64,000 nucleotides of DNA. Source: Bacteroidales bacterium (lineage in GTDB: Bacteria > Bacteroidota > Bacteroidia > Bacteroidales > UBA932). A program made the position numbers and the translations under genes. The notes beneath the pieces were generated by a model. That model was not told the DNA's origin, ran no database searches, and worked only from the letters and a program-made list of their open reading frames with translations. Shown here in pieces: positions 24,677 to 31,582 of the stretch. Every line of letters begins with the position of its first letter. Position 1 is the stretch's first letter. The stretch spans positions 248,001-312,000 of the forward strand of contig JAJFVD010000003.1 of assembly GCA_021371955.1 (NCBI GenBank), given 5' to 3'.

Positions 24677-25804
24677 CTATTCTGCAAAATATATTTCCCG
24701 CATCCATGTACAGAAAAGCGGGTCAAGGAATTCTCCTTTGCCTTTGTTAAACACAACAATCTCTTTTTTCTGAACTGCGTCCTTAAGTCTGTTTACGTTT
24801 GCCGAAGACTGAAGGTTGTATTTATTTAATATTTCAGCTGAACTCAGTTTTTCCACATTGTCCAGAATTGCTTTTAGCAGATTAAGCTGAAAAAGGCTTA
24901 GCCGGCTGGTTATCAGGCGGAACCGGTATGAGTGAAGTTCAATTAGAAGATCAAAGGCCTGATTGATAATTGCTTCGGTGAGATAGCCGCGTGTGAGGCC
25001 GAATGCAATATCGGCAAGTTGCTGAGTGTACCAGGGGTGCCCGTCGGTGAGTTTGTAAATATGCGTGGCCAGTTCTTTAGATACCACTCTGCCCGCTTTT
25101 AAAAAGCTTCTGATTATGTATTCTGTAAAACTTCTTTCGTCAATTCTTTCCAGTTTTATTCTGTCGGCCATCCGGTAAAAGTATCTCTTATCTTCAAAAA
25201 TCTCCTTCATTGCATTTACAAATGAACCGGATATTATGAATGCTGTATTGCTACGCATAGTCTCTTTTCCCCACAAATTTTCAAGCAGCCTGAGAGTGTC
25301 ATCCGGATCGTCGAAATGAAGGACTTCCTGAAAATCTTCTATATACGTTATAAGTAGTATATTGTTTCTTTCCGCAAGTTTATCTCCGAATGCTGTGAGC
25401 TCTTTTGCAAAATGTCCTCGCATCTCCGGATTGTCAGTATATCGCCCATTTTCATCCAGTACAAGCCCTTCTCCGGATATCTGACTAAATTCTTCCTTTA
25501 GTTTCCCGGCTTCCTGAGCAGAGGATGAAAAGCAATTTATCAGACTTATGAAATATTTTTGGAAAAGTGCCTCTTCTGTTCTGATGTTAAACAGGTTGAT
25601 TTCGCATACTTTATACTTTTGCGCATCCTGACGAAGTTTTTGAAAAGACTGCTGAACAATTGATTGTTTTCCGCTTTTTGCAGGTTCGTATATTAAAATG
25701 TTGCGACGCTCCTTTATCATTGATGTGAGCATCGATAGTTCATGTTGCCTGGAAATGAAGTCAGGCCCTGTTACAAAGTTGTTATATATAAACGGTGAAT
25801 CCAT
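24677..25804 (-). CDS. AAA-type ATPase-like protein with altered Walker A
   Basis: A 375-residue protein starting MDSPFIYNNFVTGPDFISR. The P-loop region reads NILIYEPAKSGKQSIVQQS: the first glycine is Glu and the usual Thr/Ser after GK is Gln, although a Ser follows. A Walker-B-like strand is LLITYIEDFQEV. Later come the AFIISGSFVNAM sensor-like segment, the KLTDGHPWYTQQLAD motif typical of archaeal-type STAND ATPases, and a C-terminal winged helix. ATP hydrolysis may be weak or absent. It is 7 bases upstream of ubiX. The cellular role is unknown. The start at 25804 is chosen; the longer frame from 25888 adds an unrelated hydrophobic stretch. Confidence 0.75.
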   Translation of the reverse strand: MDSPFIYNNFVTGPDFISRQHELSMLTSMIKERRNILIYEPAKSGKQSIVQQSFQKLRQDAQKYKVCEINLFNIRTEEALFQKYFISLINCFSSSAQEAGKLKEEFSQISGEGLVLDENGRYTDNPEMRGHFAKELTAFGDKLAERNNILLITYIEDFQEVLHFDDPDDTLRLLENLWGKETMRSNTAFIISGSFVNAMKEIFEDKRYFYRMADRIKLERIDERSFTEYIIRSFLKAGRVVSKELATHIYKLTDGHPWYTQQLADIAFGLTRGYLTEAIINQAFDLLIELHSYRFRLITSRLSLFQLNLLKAILDNVEKLSSAEILNKYNLQSSANVNRLKDAVQKKEIVVFNKGKGEFLDPLFCTWMREIYFAE

Positions 25805-25953
25805 TAATACAAATTTAAATAAGTTTTGGATAATAAAAAAGAATAACTTATATTTGCCAACCCAAAAAGTAAACACTAAGATTGTCAAGCTATTGAATAA
25901 GAGTTGCTTAATGTAGTAACCGCTTGCAGTTAATAATAATAAAAAATTATTTT

Positions 25954-26262
25954 ATGTACGCAATTGTAGATATTGCAGGACAGCAATTTAAAGTAGAGAA
26001 GGACAGTAAAATTTTTGTAAACCGTCTTCACGCAGAAGAAGGTGCATCTTTGAGTTTAGACAAGGTGCTTCTTGTAGACAACGATGGTACTGTGAAGGTT
26101 GGTTCTCCTTATGTTGAGGGTGCGGTTGTTAAAGCGACTGTACTTGAGCACCTTAAAGGTAAAAAGGTTATTGTTTTTAAAATGAAACGCCGTAAAGGTT
26201 ATTCAAAGAAAAATGGTCACCGTCAGTTTTTGACTCAGATCAAAATAGAGGAGATTGCTTAA
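25954..26262 (+). CDS. rplU: 50S ribosomal protein L21
   Basis: A 102-residue protein starting MYAIVDIAGQQFKVEKDSKI and ending with KRRKGYSKKNGHRQFLTQIK, the L21 signature. It binds 23S rRNA in the large subunit. The ATG at 25954 is the family start; an upstream in-frame ATG at 25924 adds 10 unrelated residues. It forms an operon with rpmA 26 bases downstream, the usual order. Confidence 0.98.
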   Translation: MYAIVDIAGQQFKVEKDSKIFVNRLHAEEGASLSLDKVLLVDNDGTVKVGSPYVEGAVVKATVLEHLKGKKVIVFKMKRRKGYSKKNGHRQFLTQIKIEEIA

Positions 26263-26288
26263 TTTTAATAAAGGAAAATTTTTAGATT

Positions 26289-26558
26289 ATGGCTCATAAA
26301 AAAGGTGTCGGTAGTTCTAAGAACGGCCGCGAATCACACAGTAAACGATTAGGCGTTAAATTATTCGGCAGTCAGTACGCAAAAGCCGGAAATATTCTGG
26401 TACGCCAGAGAGGAACCGTTCATAATCCGGGCGAAAATGTAGGTATCGGTAGAGACCACACACTTTATGCTCTTATAGACGGTGTAGTATTCTTCAAAAA
26501 GAAAGCTGACAACAAATCTTATGTATCAATCCTGCCAAAGGTAGTTGCCGAGGCATAA
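26289..26558 (+). CDS. rpmA: 50S ribosomal protein L27
   Basis: An 89-residue protein starting [20 protein letters not shown], with [20 protein letters not shown], the L27 signature. Its N-terminal tail reaches the peptidyl transferase centre. No cleavable N-terminal extension of the Firmicutes type is present. It lies directly downstream of rplU and is followed by a terminator. Confidence 0.98.
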   Translation: MAHKKGVGSSKNGRESHSKRLGVKLFGSQYAKAGNILVRQRGTVHNPGENVGIGRDHTLYALIDGVVFFKKKADNKSYVSILPKVVAEA

Positions 26559-26584
26559 CAATACAAGATTTTAAAAGTTAAAGA

Positions 26585-26612
26585 AAGACATCCCGGTGGG
26601 TGTCTTTTTTTG
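26585..26612 (+). terminator. Terminator of rplU-rpmA
   Basis: AAAGACATCCC pairs with GGGTGTCTTT around a short loop and is followed by a run of seven Ts, 26 bases after the rpmA stop. Confidence 0.85.
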
Positions 26613-26671
26613 TATGCCTGCGGCACTTTCGTAGTTTGCCGTAGGCCTGTAATGCTAACATATTCAGACTG

Positions 26672-26714
26672 ATATTAATAGTTCAGGCGCTTGAAGCGCC
26701 TGAACTATTAATAT
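26672..26714. repeat. REP-like perfect hairpin, copy 1
   Basis: The arms 26672-26692 and 26694-26714 are perfect 21-base complements around a single G. The core is AGTTCAGGCGCTT / AAGCGCCTGAACT. It is nearly identical to the copy at 27055-27097 and related to 29931-29975. No T run follows, so a terminator is less likely. Copies 1 and 2 lie on the 3' side of the RAYT gene. Confidence 0.85.
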
Positions 26715-27054
26715 GGTACTCATATACATAGATTTATGTGATTGTGGGAAATGTGCATAGAAATGTGTTTTGTCGGCCGCAGGTTGTAAACAGCGGCAAT
26801 GCCGCACCAATAAACCGCCGTAGGCGTAAAACGGCGACGAAGGAGCTCCATCTATTTCGACGAAGGCGTATACTGGCGGCGCAGCCGCACCACTTAAGTT
26901 CTATGGAAGACAGAACTGTGACGATATGAGTTTGCGGGTGCCAAGGTTTCGCTGTATTTTGCTCGTTGGAACGCATAAATACAGCGAGAGTTTAAAGAGG
27001 AGGCGAGATGGTCTACATGTCCCATGCCTCTCTAATGATTTGTATGCCAAATTA
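26715..27054. other. Non-coding, structure-rich spacer between hairpin copies
   Basis: No convincing gene was found in these 340 bases; short frames on both strands have no protein-like features. The stretch is locally richer in G+C than the flanks and holds several smaller inverted repeats. These include ACATA/TATGT at 26726-26739, GCGGC/GCCGC near 26793-26805, AGTTCT/AGAACT near 26897-26917, and an 11-bp pair TCGCTGTATTT/AAATACAGCGA at 26949-26959 and 26977-26987. It may be decayed mobile or repeat DNA. Confidence 0.45.
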
Positions 27055-27097
27055 TTATTAATAGTTCAGGCGCTTCAAGCGCCTGAACTATTAATAA
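27055..27097. repeat. REP-like perfect hairpin, copy 2 (next to RAYT)
   Basis: The arms 27055-27075 and 27077-27097 are perfect 21-base complements around a single C. The stem sequence is the same as copy 1 over the inner 19 bases. It lies 52 bases beyond the stop codon of the RAYT transposase, the arrangement expected for a REP element recognised by its linked RAYT. Confidence 0.85.
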
Positions 27098-27149
27098 ATT
27101 GCTAATATAAAGGGACTTGAGCGGCATGCGGGGAATTGTTGAAAATCGT

Positions 27150-27953
27150 TTATGTTGATTTTACGGGCTCATTTCTCTGTTTTTCTTTGCAAATTTTTAT
27201 CACATAATTATAGTTTTGATGTGTGAGAGAAGCTATTTGGCGGTACGAGGCATTTGTTTCTTTTTTGAGAAATCGTAAAAGTGATTCAACCTCATCGATA
27301 GTAAGCATATAGATACTCTTCCCTTGCAAATATATTTTAATATTTTCTGCAAGTTTATGGTCAGGAATATTTTCCCATGTTCCGCTCTGATTTTCTTTTA
27401 TTTCTGGTATGGCCAGCATCCTTTCGCGAATCGCAATATTAAGATTTGTAATGTTGATTATTTTTTTGTCTAAAAATGATGTGTCAACTATAATGTACTT
27501 TCTAAGAGACGAAAACCGGTTAAAGTGAAAGTGATATGAACTCCATTTGTATTCTGATGGATGTTGACAAATACCAGCTCTTATTGGGTTTTGTAATATA
27601 TAAAGAAGACTATCGATTATCCATTTTTCGGATTTTTTGCTTGTACTGTTAAATGGTGTTTTGAATAATTTGTCATTAGTTTGATTCTTAATATTATACC
27701 ATCTGACATAGCTCTGAAGGAAACCCTTCATAAAATCTGTGAGTCTCTTTGTTACTAATTGAATGTGTACATGGTTGGTCATCAGTACAAATGCCCAGAT
27801 AAATGTTTCATATCGTATAGATGCAAAATATAACTTCTTAAGAAATTCGACTCTTTCAATGTCATCGTAAAACACAATTGTCCTATTGTTCCCTCTGAAA
27901 TATACATGAAAATTCCCTTCCTGAACTCTCTTCTTCTTTTCAAATGTTATCAT
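27150..27953 (-). CDS. REP-associated tyrosine transposase (RAYT, Y1/HUH family)
   Basis: A 267-residue protein. The N-terminal Y1 transposase domain starts with FHVYFRGNNRTIVFYDD, has the HUH pair His61/His63 in MTNHVHIQL, and the likely nucleophile Tyr82 in FLQSYVRWYN. DSLLYILQNPIRAGI and YKWSSYH are further family blocks. The last ~70 residues look like a helix-turn-helix (DEVESLLRFL, then NASYRQIASLTHQNYNYVIK). RAYTs nick and join single-stranded REP hairpins and are usually single-copy domesticated genes. All catalytic residues are present, so it looks intact. Confidence 0.9.
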   Translation of the reverse strand: MITFEKKKRVQEGNFHVYFRGNNRTIVFYDDIERVEFLKKLYFASIRYETFIWAFVLMTNHVHIQLVTKRLTDFMKGFLQSYVRWYNIKNQTNDKLFKTPFNSTSKKSEKWIIDSLLYILQNPIRAGICQHPSEYKWSSYHFHFNRFSSLRKYIIVDTSFLDKKIINITNLNIAIRERMLAIPEIKENQSGTWENIPDHKLAENIKIYLQGKSIYMLTIDEVESLLRFLKKETNASYRQIASLTHQNYNYVIKICKEKQRNEPVKST

Positions 27954-27975
27954 GGTTTCTTGATTTAATGATGTT

Positions 27976-28263
27976 TTAACTAGGATTGTTTTCTACATTT
28001 TCGTATTTCTCATATGGTCTGACAATAATTGGTTCCAAATGGAGCTTGATGATGAAGTTCTCCATTTCAGGTATATTAAGCTGGAGTATGCCTTTCCCGT
28101 TTGTGAGATGGCTTACTGATTCACAGAAAAGTTTCTCTGAAATTCTTTCCGGGAGCTCTTCCTGGCTATTAAGCCTGTTTAATAATCTATTCTGGTTATT
28201 TCTGCGGAATAGAAGAAACCTGTTCCGCAACCGGATTTTTCGCCTGATTTTTTTCTCGTACAT
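27976..28263 (-). CDS. Hypothetical 95-residue protein upstream of RAYT
   Basis: Not recognised. The first ~30 residues are very basic (RRKIRLRNRFLLFRRNNQNR). The rest is mixed, with a plausible amphipathic block LPERISEKLFCESVSHLTNG and GILQLNIPEMENF. It lies 22 bases upstream of the RAYT gene on the same strand. A TAATTTTG box lies upstream on this strand near 28310-28317. It could be a short gene co-transcribed with the transposase or an open frame without function. The opposite-strand frame over the same bases is Ser/Phe/Leu-rich and looks like a shadow. Confidence 0.4.
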   Translation of the reverse strand: MYEKKIRRKIRLRNRFLLFRRNNQNRLLNRLNSQEELPERISEKLFCESVSHLTNGKGILQLNIPEMENFIIKLHLEPIIVRPYEKYENVENNPS

Positions 28264-28436
28264 ATCTCTCTCTTCATATTTATTCTCTCACTTTTACGAT
28301 CTCTCTCTGCAAAATTATAGCTTGACAAACAGATTTAATCATGGGAATGCCAAACGAACTGAAATTTTGGCTTTAAAAATATGTAGAAAAAATTGTCAAT
28401 TAAAGGGCTGGAAGAAAAATTACTGATTTCTAAAAA

Positions 28437-28466
28437 TTGTTTTGTCATTTATAGAAATTATCTTTG
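28437..28466 (+). promoter_or_regulatory. Promoter of the UDP-HexNAc 6-dehydrogenase gene
   Basis: TTG at 28437-28439, a 19-base spacer and TATCTTTG at 28459-28466 give a close match to the Bacteroidota consensus. The predicted start near 28471 leaves a leader of about 108 bases, in which no clear regulatory fold was seen. Confidence 0.65.
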
Positions 28467-28578
28467 TAAAGTGTTTTTGTAAAAACTTTGGCATTGATAT
28501 TTATTATTTTTTTTATCGAAAGCCTGTTTTTTATTAAATTTTTTTGAGGTTTGTCTGTTCGCTAATAATAAGTGTATT

Positions 28579-29871
28579 ATGTATAAAGAGATTGTTTCTG
28601 GTAAGGAAAAAGTTGCCGTAGTAGGTCTTGGATATGTGGGTCTGCCTTTGGCACTCGAATTTGCAAAAAAGGTTGATGTTATTGGAGTGGATGTGAATGA
28701 GGGGCATGTGGCGAAGTTATGGCGGGGAGAGGACCCGAATGGTGAGTTGGGATCTGACTCATTCCTCGGCAGAAAAATCAGCTTTACTACTAATCCTGCT
28801 GAACTTAAGGGCGCTAAATTCATTATCATTGCAGTGCCGACTCCGGTTGACAAATATAACAAACCGGATTTGAAGCCATTGCTGACCGCGACTAAAAGTG
28901 TAGGGAAGTATCTTAAAAAAGGTGATTACGTAGTATATGAATCTACAGTATATCCCGGTTGCACAGAAGAAGAGTGTGTCCCGCTTCTTGAGCAGATGAG
29001 CGGGCTAAGGTGTGGACCTGATTTCAAAGTGGGGTATTCTCCTGAAAGAATTAACCCGGGAGATTTGGAGCATTCTTTGCAAAATACAGTTAAGATTGTT
29101 TCGGGTTGTGATGAAGAATCGCTTGAAGAAATTGCAAAAGTATATGAGTTGGTTGTGAAGGCCGGTGTTCACCGTGCCCCGGCAATGAAAGTGGCTGAGG
29201 CAGCTAAGATTATTGAAAATACTCAGCGCGATGTGAACATTGCACTCATGAATGAGCTTTCAATTCTGTTTAATCGGATGAATATCAACACTTATGATGT
29301 ACTTAATGCCGCCGGAACAAAATGGAATTTCATGAAGTTCAGTCCGGGTTTGGTTGGAGGTCACTGCATAGGTGTTGACCCGTATTACCTTGTCCACAAA
29401 GCGGCTGAATTAAAGTATCACACACAAATGGTGGCTTCAGGCCGGTTTGTGAATGACTCGATGGGAGGATACATTGCCAAACAAACTGTTAAGAGGATTT
29501 TGGCAGGGGGTAAAGCGAGCCTTGAAAATCTTCGGGTTTTGGTAATGGGAGTGACTTATAAGGAAAATGTTTCTGACATAAGAAACTCTAAGGTATCGGA
29601 TATCGTGAATGAATTAGTGTCTTATAATATTGATGTGGATGTCATTGATCCAAAGGCTGATGCTCATGAGATACTTGAAGAGTACAATATTCGAATTCAA
29701 AATGAGCCTGTTGGGTTGTATCATGCTGTTATAGTCGCCGTTTCGCATAAAGAATATGTTGGTCTTTCTGAAGGTGATTTCCGCAAATTGCTAATGCCTG
29801 ACGGACTTTTAGTAGACGTCAGAGGTATTTACCGTTCATTGTCGAAGGAGTTCAGATATTGGTCACTGTAA
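28579..29871 (+). CDS. UDP-N-acetyl-hexosamine 6-dehydrogenase (WbpA/TviB type)
   Basis: A 430-residue nucleotide-sugar dehydrogenase. It has the NAD-binding motif VAVVGLGYVGLPLALEFA (residues 12-29), IIIAVPTPVDKYNKPDL, VYESTVYPGCTEEECVPLLE and SPERINPGD. Catalytic Cys263 is in GLVGGHCIGVDPYYL, and VMGVTYKENVSDIRNSK lies in the C-terminal domain. The motif spacing fits the UDP-GlcNAc/UDP-GalNAc group rather than UDP-Glc dehydrogenase. It oxidises C6 to give a UDP-HexNAc uronate. It stands alone with its own promoter, away from the main locus. The WbpD-like acetyltransferase at 54509-55096 may act in the same pathway. Confidence 0.9.
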   Translation: MYKEIVSGKEKVAVVGLGYVGLPLALEFAKKVDVIGVDVNEGHVAKLWRGEDPNGELGSDSFLGRKISFTTNPAELKGAKFIIIAVPTPVDKYNKPDLKPLLTATKSVGKYLKKGDYVVYESTVYPGCTEEECVPLLEQMSGLRCGPDFKVGYSPERINPGDLEHSLQNTVKIVSGCDEESLEEIAKVYELVVKAGVHRAPAMKVAEAAKIIENTQRDVNIALMNELSILFNRMNINTYDVLNAAGTKWNFMKFSPGLVGGHCIGVDPYYLVHKAAELKYHTQMVASGRFVNDSMGGYIAKQTVKRILAGGKASLENLRVLVMGVTYKENVSDIRNSKVSDIVNELVSYNIDVDVIDPKADAHEILEEYNIRIQNEPVGLYHAVIVAVSHKEYVGLSEGDFRKLLMPDGLLVDVRGIYRSLSKEFRYWSL

Positions 29872-29930
29872 ATTAGAAATATAAGTTGAACATTTTCCCA
29901 CATAGGGTTTAATGCTTTGGTTCTAAAATG

Positions 29931-29975
29931 GTTGTTAATAGTTGAGGCGCTTAAAGCGCCTCAACTATTAATAAC
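29931..29975. repeat. REP-like hairpin, copy 3 (compensated variant)
   Basis: The arms 29931-29952 and 29954-29975 pair over 22 positions with one G-T pair. The stem differs from copies 1 and 2 at TTGAGG/CCTCAA versus TTCAGG/CCTGAA, a change on both sides that keeps the base pair. It lies about 2 kb from the RAYT gene, in the spacer between the dehydrogenase and the NusG-like gene. Confidence 0.8.
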
Positions 29976-30063
29976 GCACATAAAATCAATTATATAATCT
30001 ATGTGCGGGAATTCAAAAATATTGTGTGGCAGTGCCGCGGGGTCCGTCATTCGGAATGATATG

Positions 30064-30107
30064 AAAAAAGCTATTGGCAATGGTTAAAAAAGCTGGTGGC
30101 AATGGTT
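30064..30107. repeat. Two-copy 22-bp tandem repeat
   Basis: Units 30064-30085 and 30086-30107 match except at two positions (AAAAAAGCTATTGGC versus AAAAAAGCTGGTGGC, then the shared AATGGTT). They lie immediately upstream of the promoter for the NusG-like gene, overlapping its upstream element by two bases. Confidence 0.7.
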
Positions 30108-30135
30108 TGGTTTGGCGGGAAATAAATTATCTTTG
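30106..30135 (+). promoter_or_regulatory. Promoter of the NusG/UpxY-like gene
   Basis: TTTG at 30106-30109, 18 bases, and TATCTTTG at 30128-30135 match the phylum consensus. The expected start is near 30140, about 119 bases before the NusG-like ATG, leaving room for a leader that contains a short open frame. Confidence 0.65.
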
Positions 30136-30150
30136 TATGGGGAATCGGAA

Positions 30151-30246
30151 ATGAGTAATATGAGTGGATATTGCTTTGAAACAGAGGGCGATTGTGAGAG
30201 GCTTTTTACGGTTCCGGGTTGTAATTTTTTTGTTGAATATTTTTGA
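30151..30246 (+). CDS. Possible 31-residue leader peptide
   Basis: A short frame from ATG 30151 to TGA 30244-30246 encodes 31 residues starting MSNMSGYCFETEGDCERLF and ending NFFVEYF. It fills the leader between the predicted transcript start and the NusG-like ATG 12 bases downstream. Cys and Phe are common in it. There is no family to compare with, and it may be chance; translation coupling to the antiterminator gene is the reason to list it. Confidence 0.3.
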   Translation: MSNMSGYCFETEGDCERLFTVPGCNFFVEYF

Positions 30247-30258
30247 ATTTCAGGGGTT

Positions 30259-30729
30259 ATGTGCTGGTATGTTCTATATACTGCTGCTAGAGCGGAGAAG
30301 CAGGTTGCGGCAAGGTTGGAGAGTGAGGGGGTAGAAGTCTTTTTGCCGCTTCACAAGACAAAGAGGAGATGGTCGGACAGAATCAAGGTCGTTGAGATGC
30401 CTCTTTTTAAATCGTACGTTTTTGTTCAATGCCCGGAGCATCAGCTATACTCGTTGAATACTATTTATGGTGTTTCGAGAACTGTGTTTTATCTTGGGAA
30501 ACCGGCAAAGGTGCGTCAGGTGGAAATTGATGCTATTCGTCAGTTTTTGAAACTTGCAGAAAATCATGATATTTTAACTAGCGGCGACAAGGTTGAAATT
30601 ATTGCGGGAGCGTTTGAAAAACAGAAAGGAGAGGTGCTCAGAGTAGATGAAAAAGGTGTTGCTCTTTTTCTGGAAGAACTTGGTGCAAAAATTTATGTAG
30701 ATTTGTCTTCGGTTAACAAACTGGGATAG
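30259..30729 (+). CDS. NusG-family antitermination protein, UpxY/RfaH-like
   Basis: A 156-residue NusG paralogue. The NGN domain runs from MCWYVLYTAARAEKQVAARL through VFLPLHKTKRRWSDRIKVVE and PLFKSYVFVQC. A C-terminal KOW domain follows (ILTSGDKVEIIAGAFEKQKG). It is shorter than housekeeping NusG and lacks inserted domains, like UpxY proteins that keep RNA polymerase from stopping in long polysaccharide operons. It rides on RNA polymerase near the transcript leader. Its likely target, by context, is the leader hairpin at 20965-21010, although UpxY genes usually sit at the head of their own operon. Confidence 0.88.
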   Translation: MCWYVLYTAARAEKQVAARLESEGVEVFLPLHKTKRRWSDRIKVVEMPLFKSYVFVQCPEHQLYSLNTIYGVSRTVFYLGKPAKVRQVEIDAIRQFLKLAENHDILTSGDKVEIIAGAFEKQKGEVLRVDEKGVALFLEELGAKIYVDLSSVNKLG

Positions 30730-30904
30730 GTTTTGGGAAGGGATGAAGAGTTAGGATAGATTTTTGTGGTTAGGTTGAAACTGGGAGTACATTTTGTGAC
30801 TGAAATATTTGAGAAGAAGGATCGGGTGCAGATAGGTATGGATTAAAGTGCGGATAAAGATATCGAACAATTGATGTCGCGATAATTGAATTGATTAATA
30901 ATAA

Positions 30905-31582
30905 ATGAAAATGGATTATAATACACAAAGAAGTAAGCTGATTATGCCCGAGTATGGAAGGCATGTTCAGAAGATGATTAATTATGTCAAGAATATAGAG
31001 GACAGGGAGAAGAGAAATGAGCAGATACGGGCAGTCCTTACTACAATGGGTGTTCTCAATCCATCGCTCAGGGATATTAATGATTTCAAGCATAAGTTAT
31101 GGGATCACGTTCAGATAATATCTGATTTTGATATTGATATAGATTCTCCATATCCTATTCCTACAAAGGATACTTTCTCGACTAAACCAAATCCGATTCC
31201 TTTGGAAACAAACCCTCTCAAGGCGGCTCACTATGGACGGAACATTCAGAATATGCTTGATATGGTGGCAGACAAACCTGATGGAGAGACGAAAACCAAC
31301 ATGATACGGATACTGGCAAACTATATGCGTCAGCAATATCTTATATGGAATAAGGAGTCGGTTATTGAGGAGACAATTTTCAAGGATATCTACAAACTTT
31401 CAGGAGGACGGATTGTGGTGCCGGATGATATACACCTGGATACAACTGTTCCAAGAGAGCAGAGTACGCACAGGGAGGTGAACGGCTACAGGGATCAGGT
31501 TGGGGCCGGCCACAGAGATCAGAATGCTTTTAGAGAACGCTCGAAGTTCAAAAGTAAAAACATCAAAAACAAAAGAAAATAA
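30905..31582 (+). CDS. DUF4290 family protein
   Basis: A 225-residue Bacteroidota-specific protein. It starts MKMDYNTQRSKLIMPEYGRH, has EQIRAVLTTMGVLNPSLRD and a second helical block (HYGRNIQNMLDMVADKPDG). Its tail is basic with RDQ-type repeats (NGYRDQVGAGHRDQ) and many lysines. Function is unknown. The stop codon overlaps the murA start by one base (TAATG), and the DUF4290-murA pair is a known arrangement in this phylum, which hints at a cell-envelope role. An ATG two codons later (MDYNTQ) is an equally good start. Confidence 0.85.
   Translation: MKMDYNTQRSKLIMPEYGRHVQKMINYVKNIEDREKRNEQIRAVLTTMGVLNPSLRDINDFKHKLWDHVQIISDFDIDIDSPYPIPTKDTFSTKPNPIPLETNPLKAAHYGRNIQNMLDMVADKPDGETKTNMIRILANYMRQQYLIWNKESVIEETIFKDIYKLSGGRIVVPDDIHLDTTVPREQSTHREVNGYRDQVGAGHRDQNAFRERSKFKSKNIKNKRK

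Noticed and set aside
26672..26714. Hairpin copy 1 as a terminator of rplU-rpmA
   Set aside because: A better terminator with a T run is at 26585-26612, and the palindrome has no T run and recurs elsewhere next to the RAYT gene.
26734..26976. Short frames on both strands between hairpin copies
   Set aside because: They depend on the inverted-repeat sequence, have Arg/Cys/Ala-biased composition and no recognisable start context or family.
27986..28426. Plus-strand 146-codon frame upstream of the dehydrogenase
   Set aside because: Its Ser/Phe/Leu/Trp-rich composition has no protein-like pattern and mirrors the minus-strand frame; it looks like a shadow.
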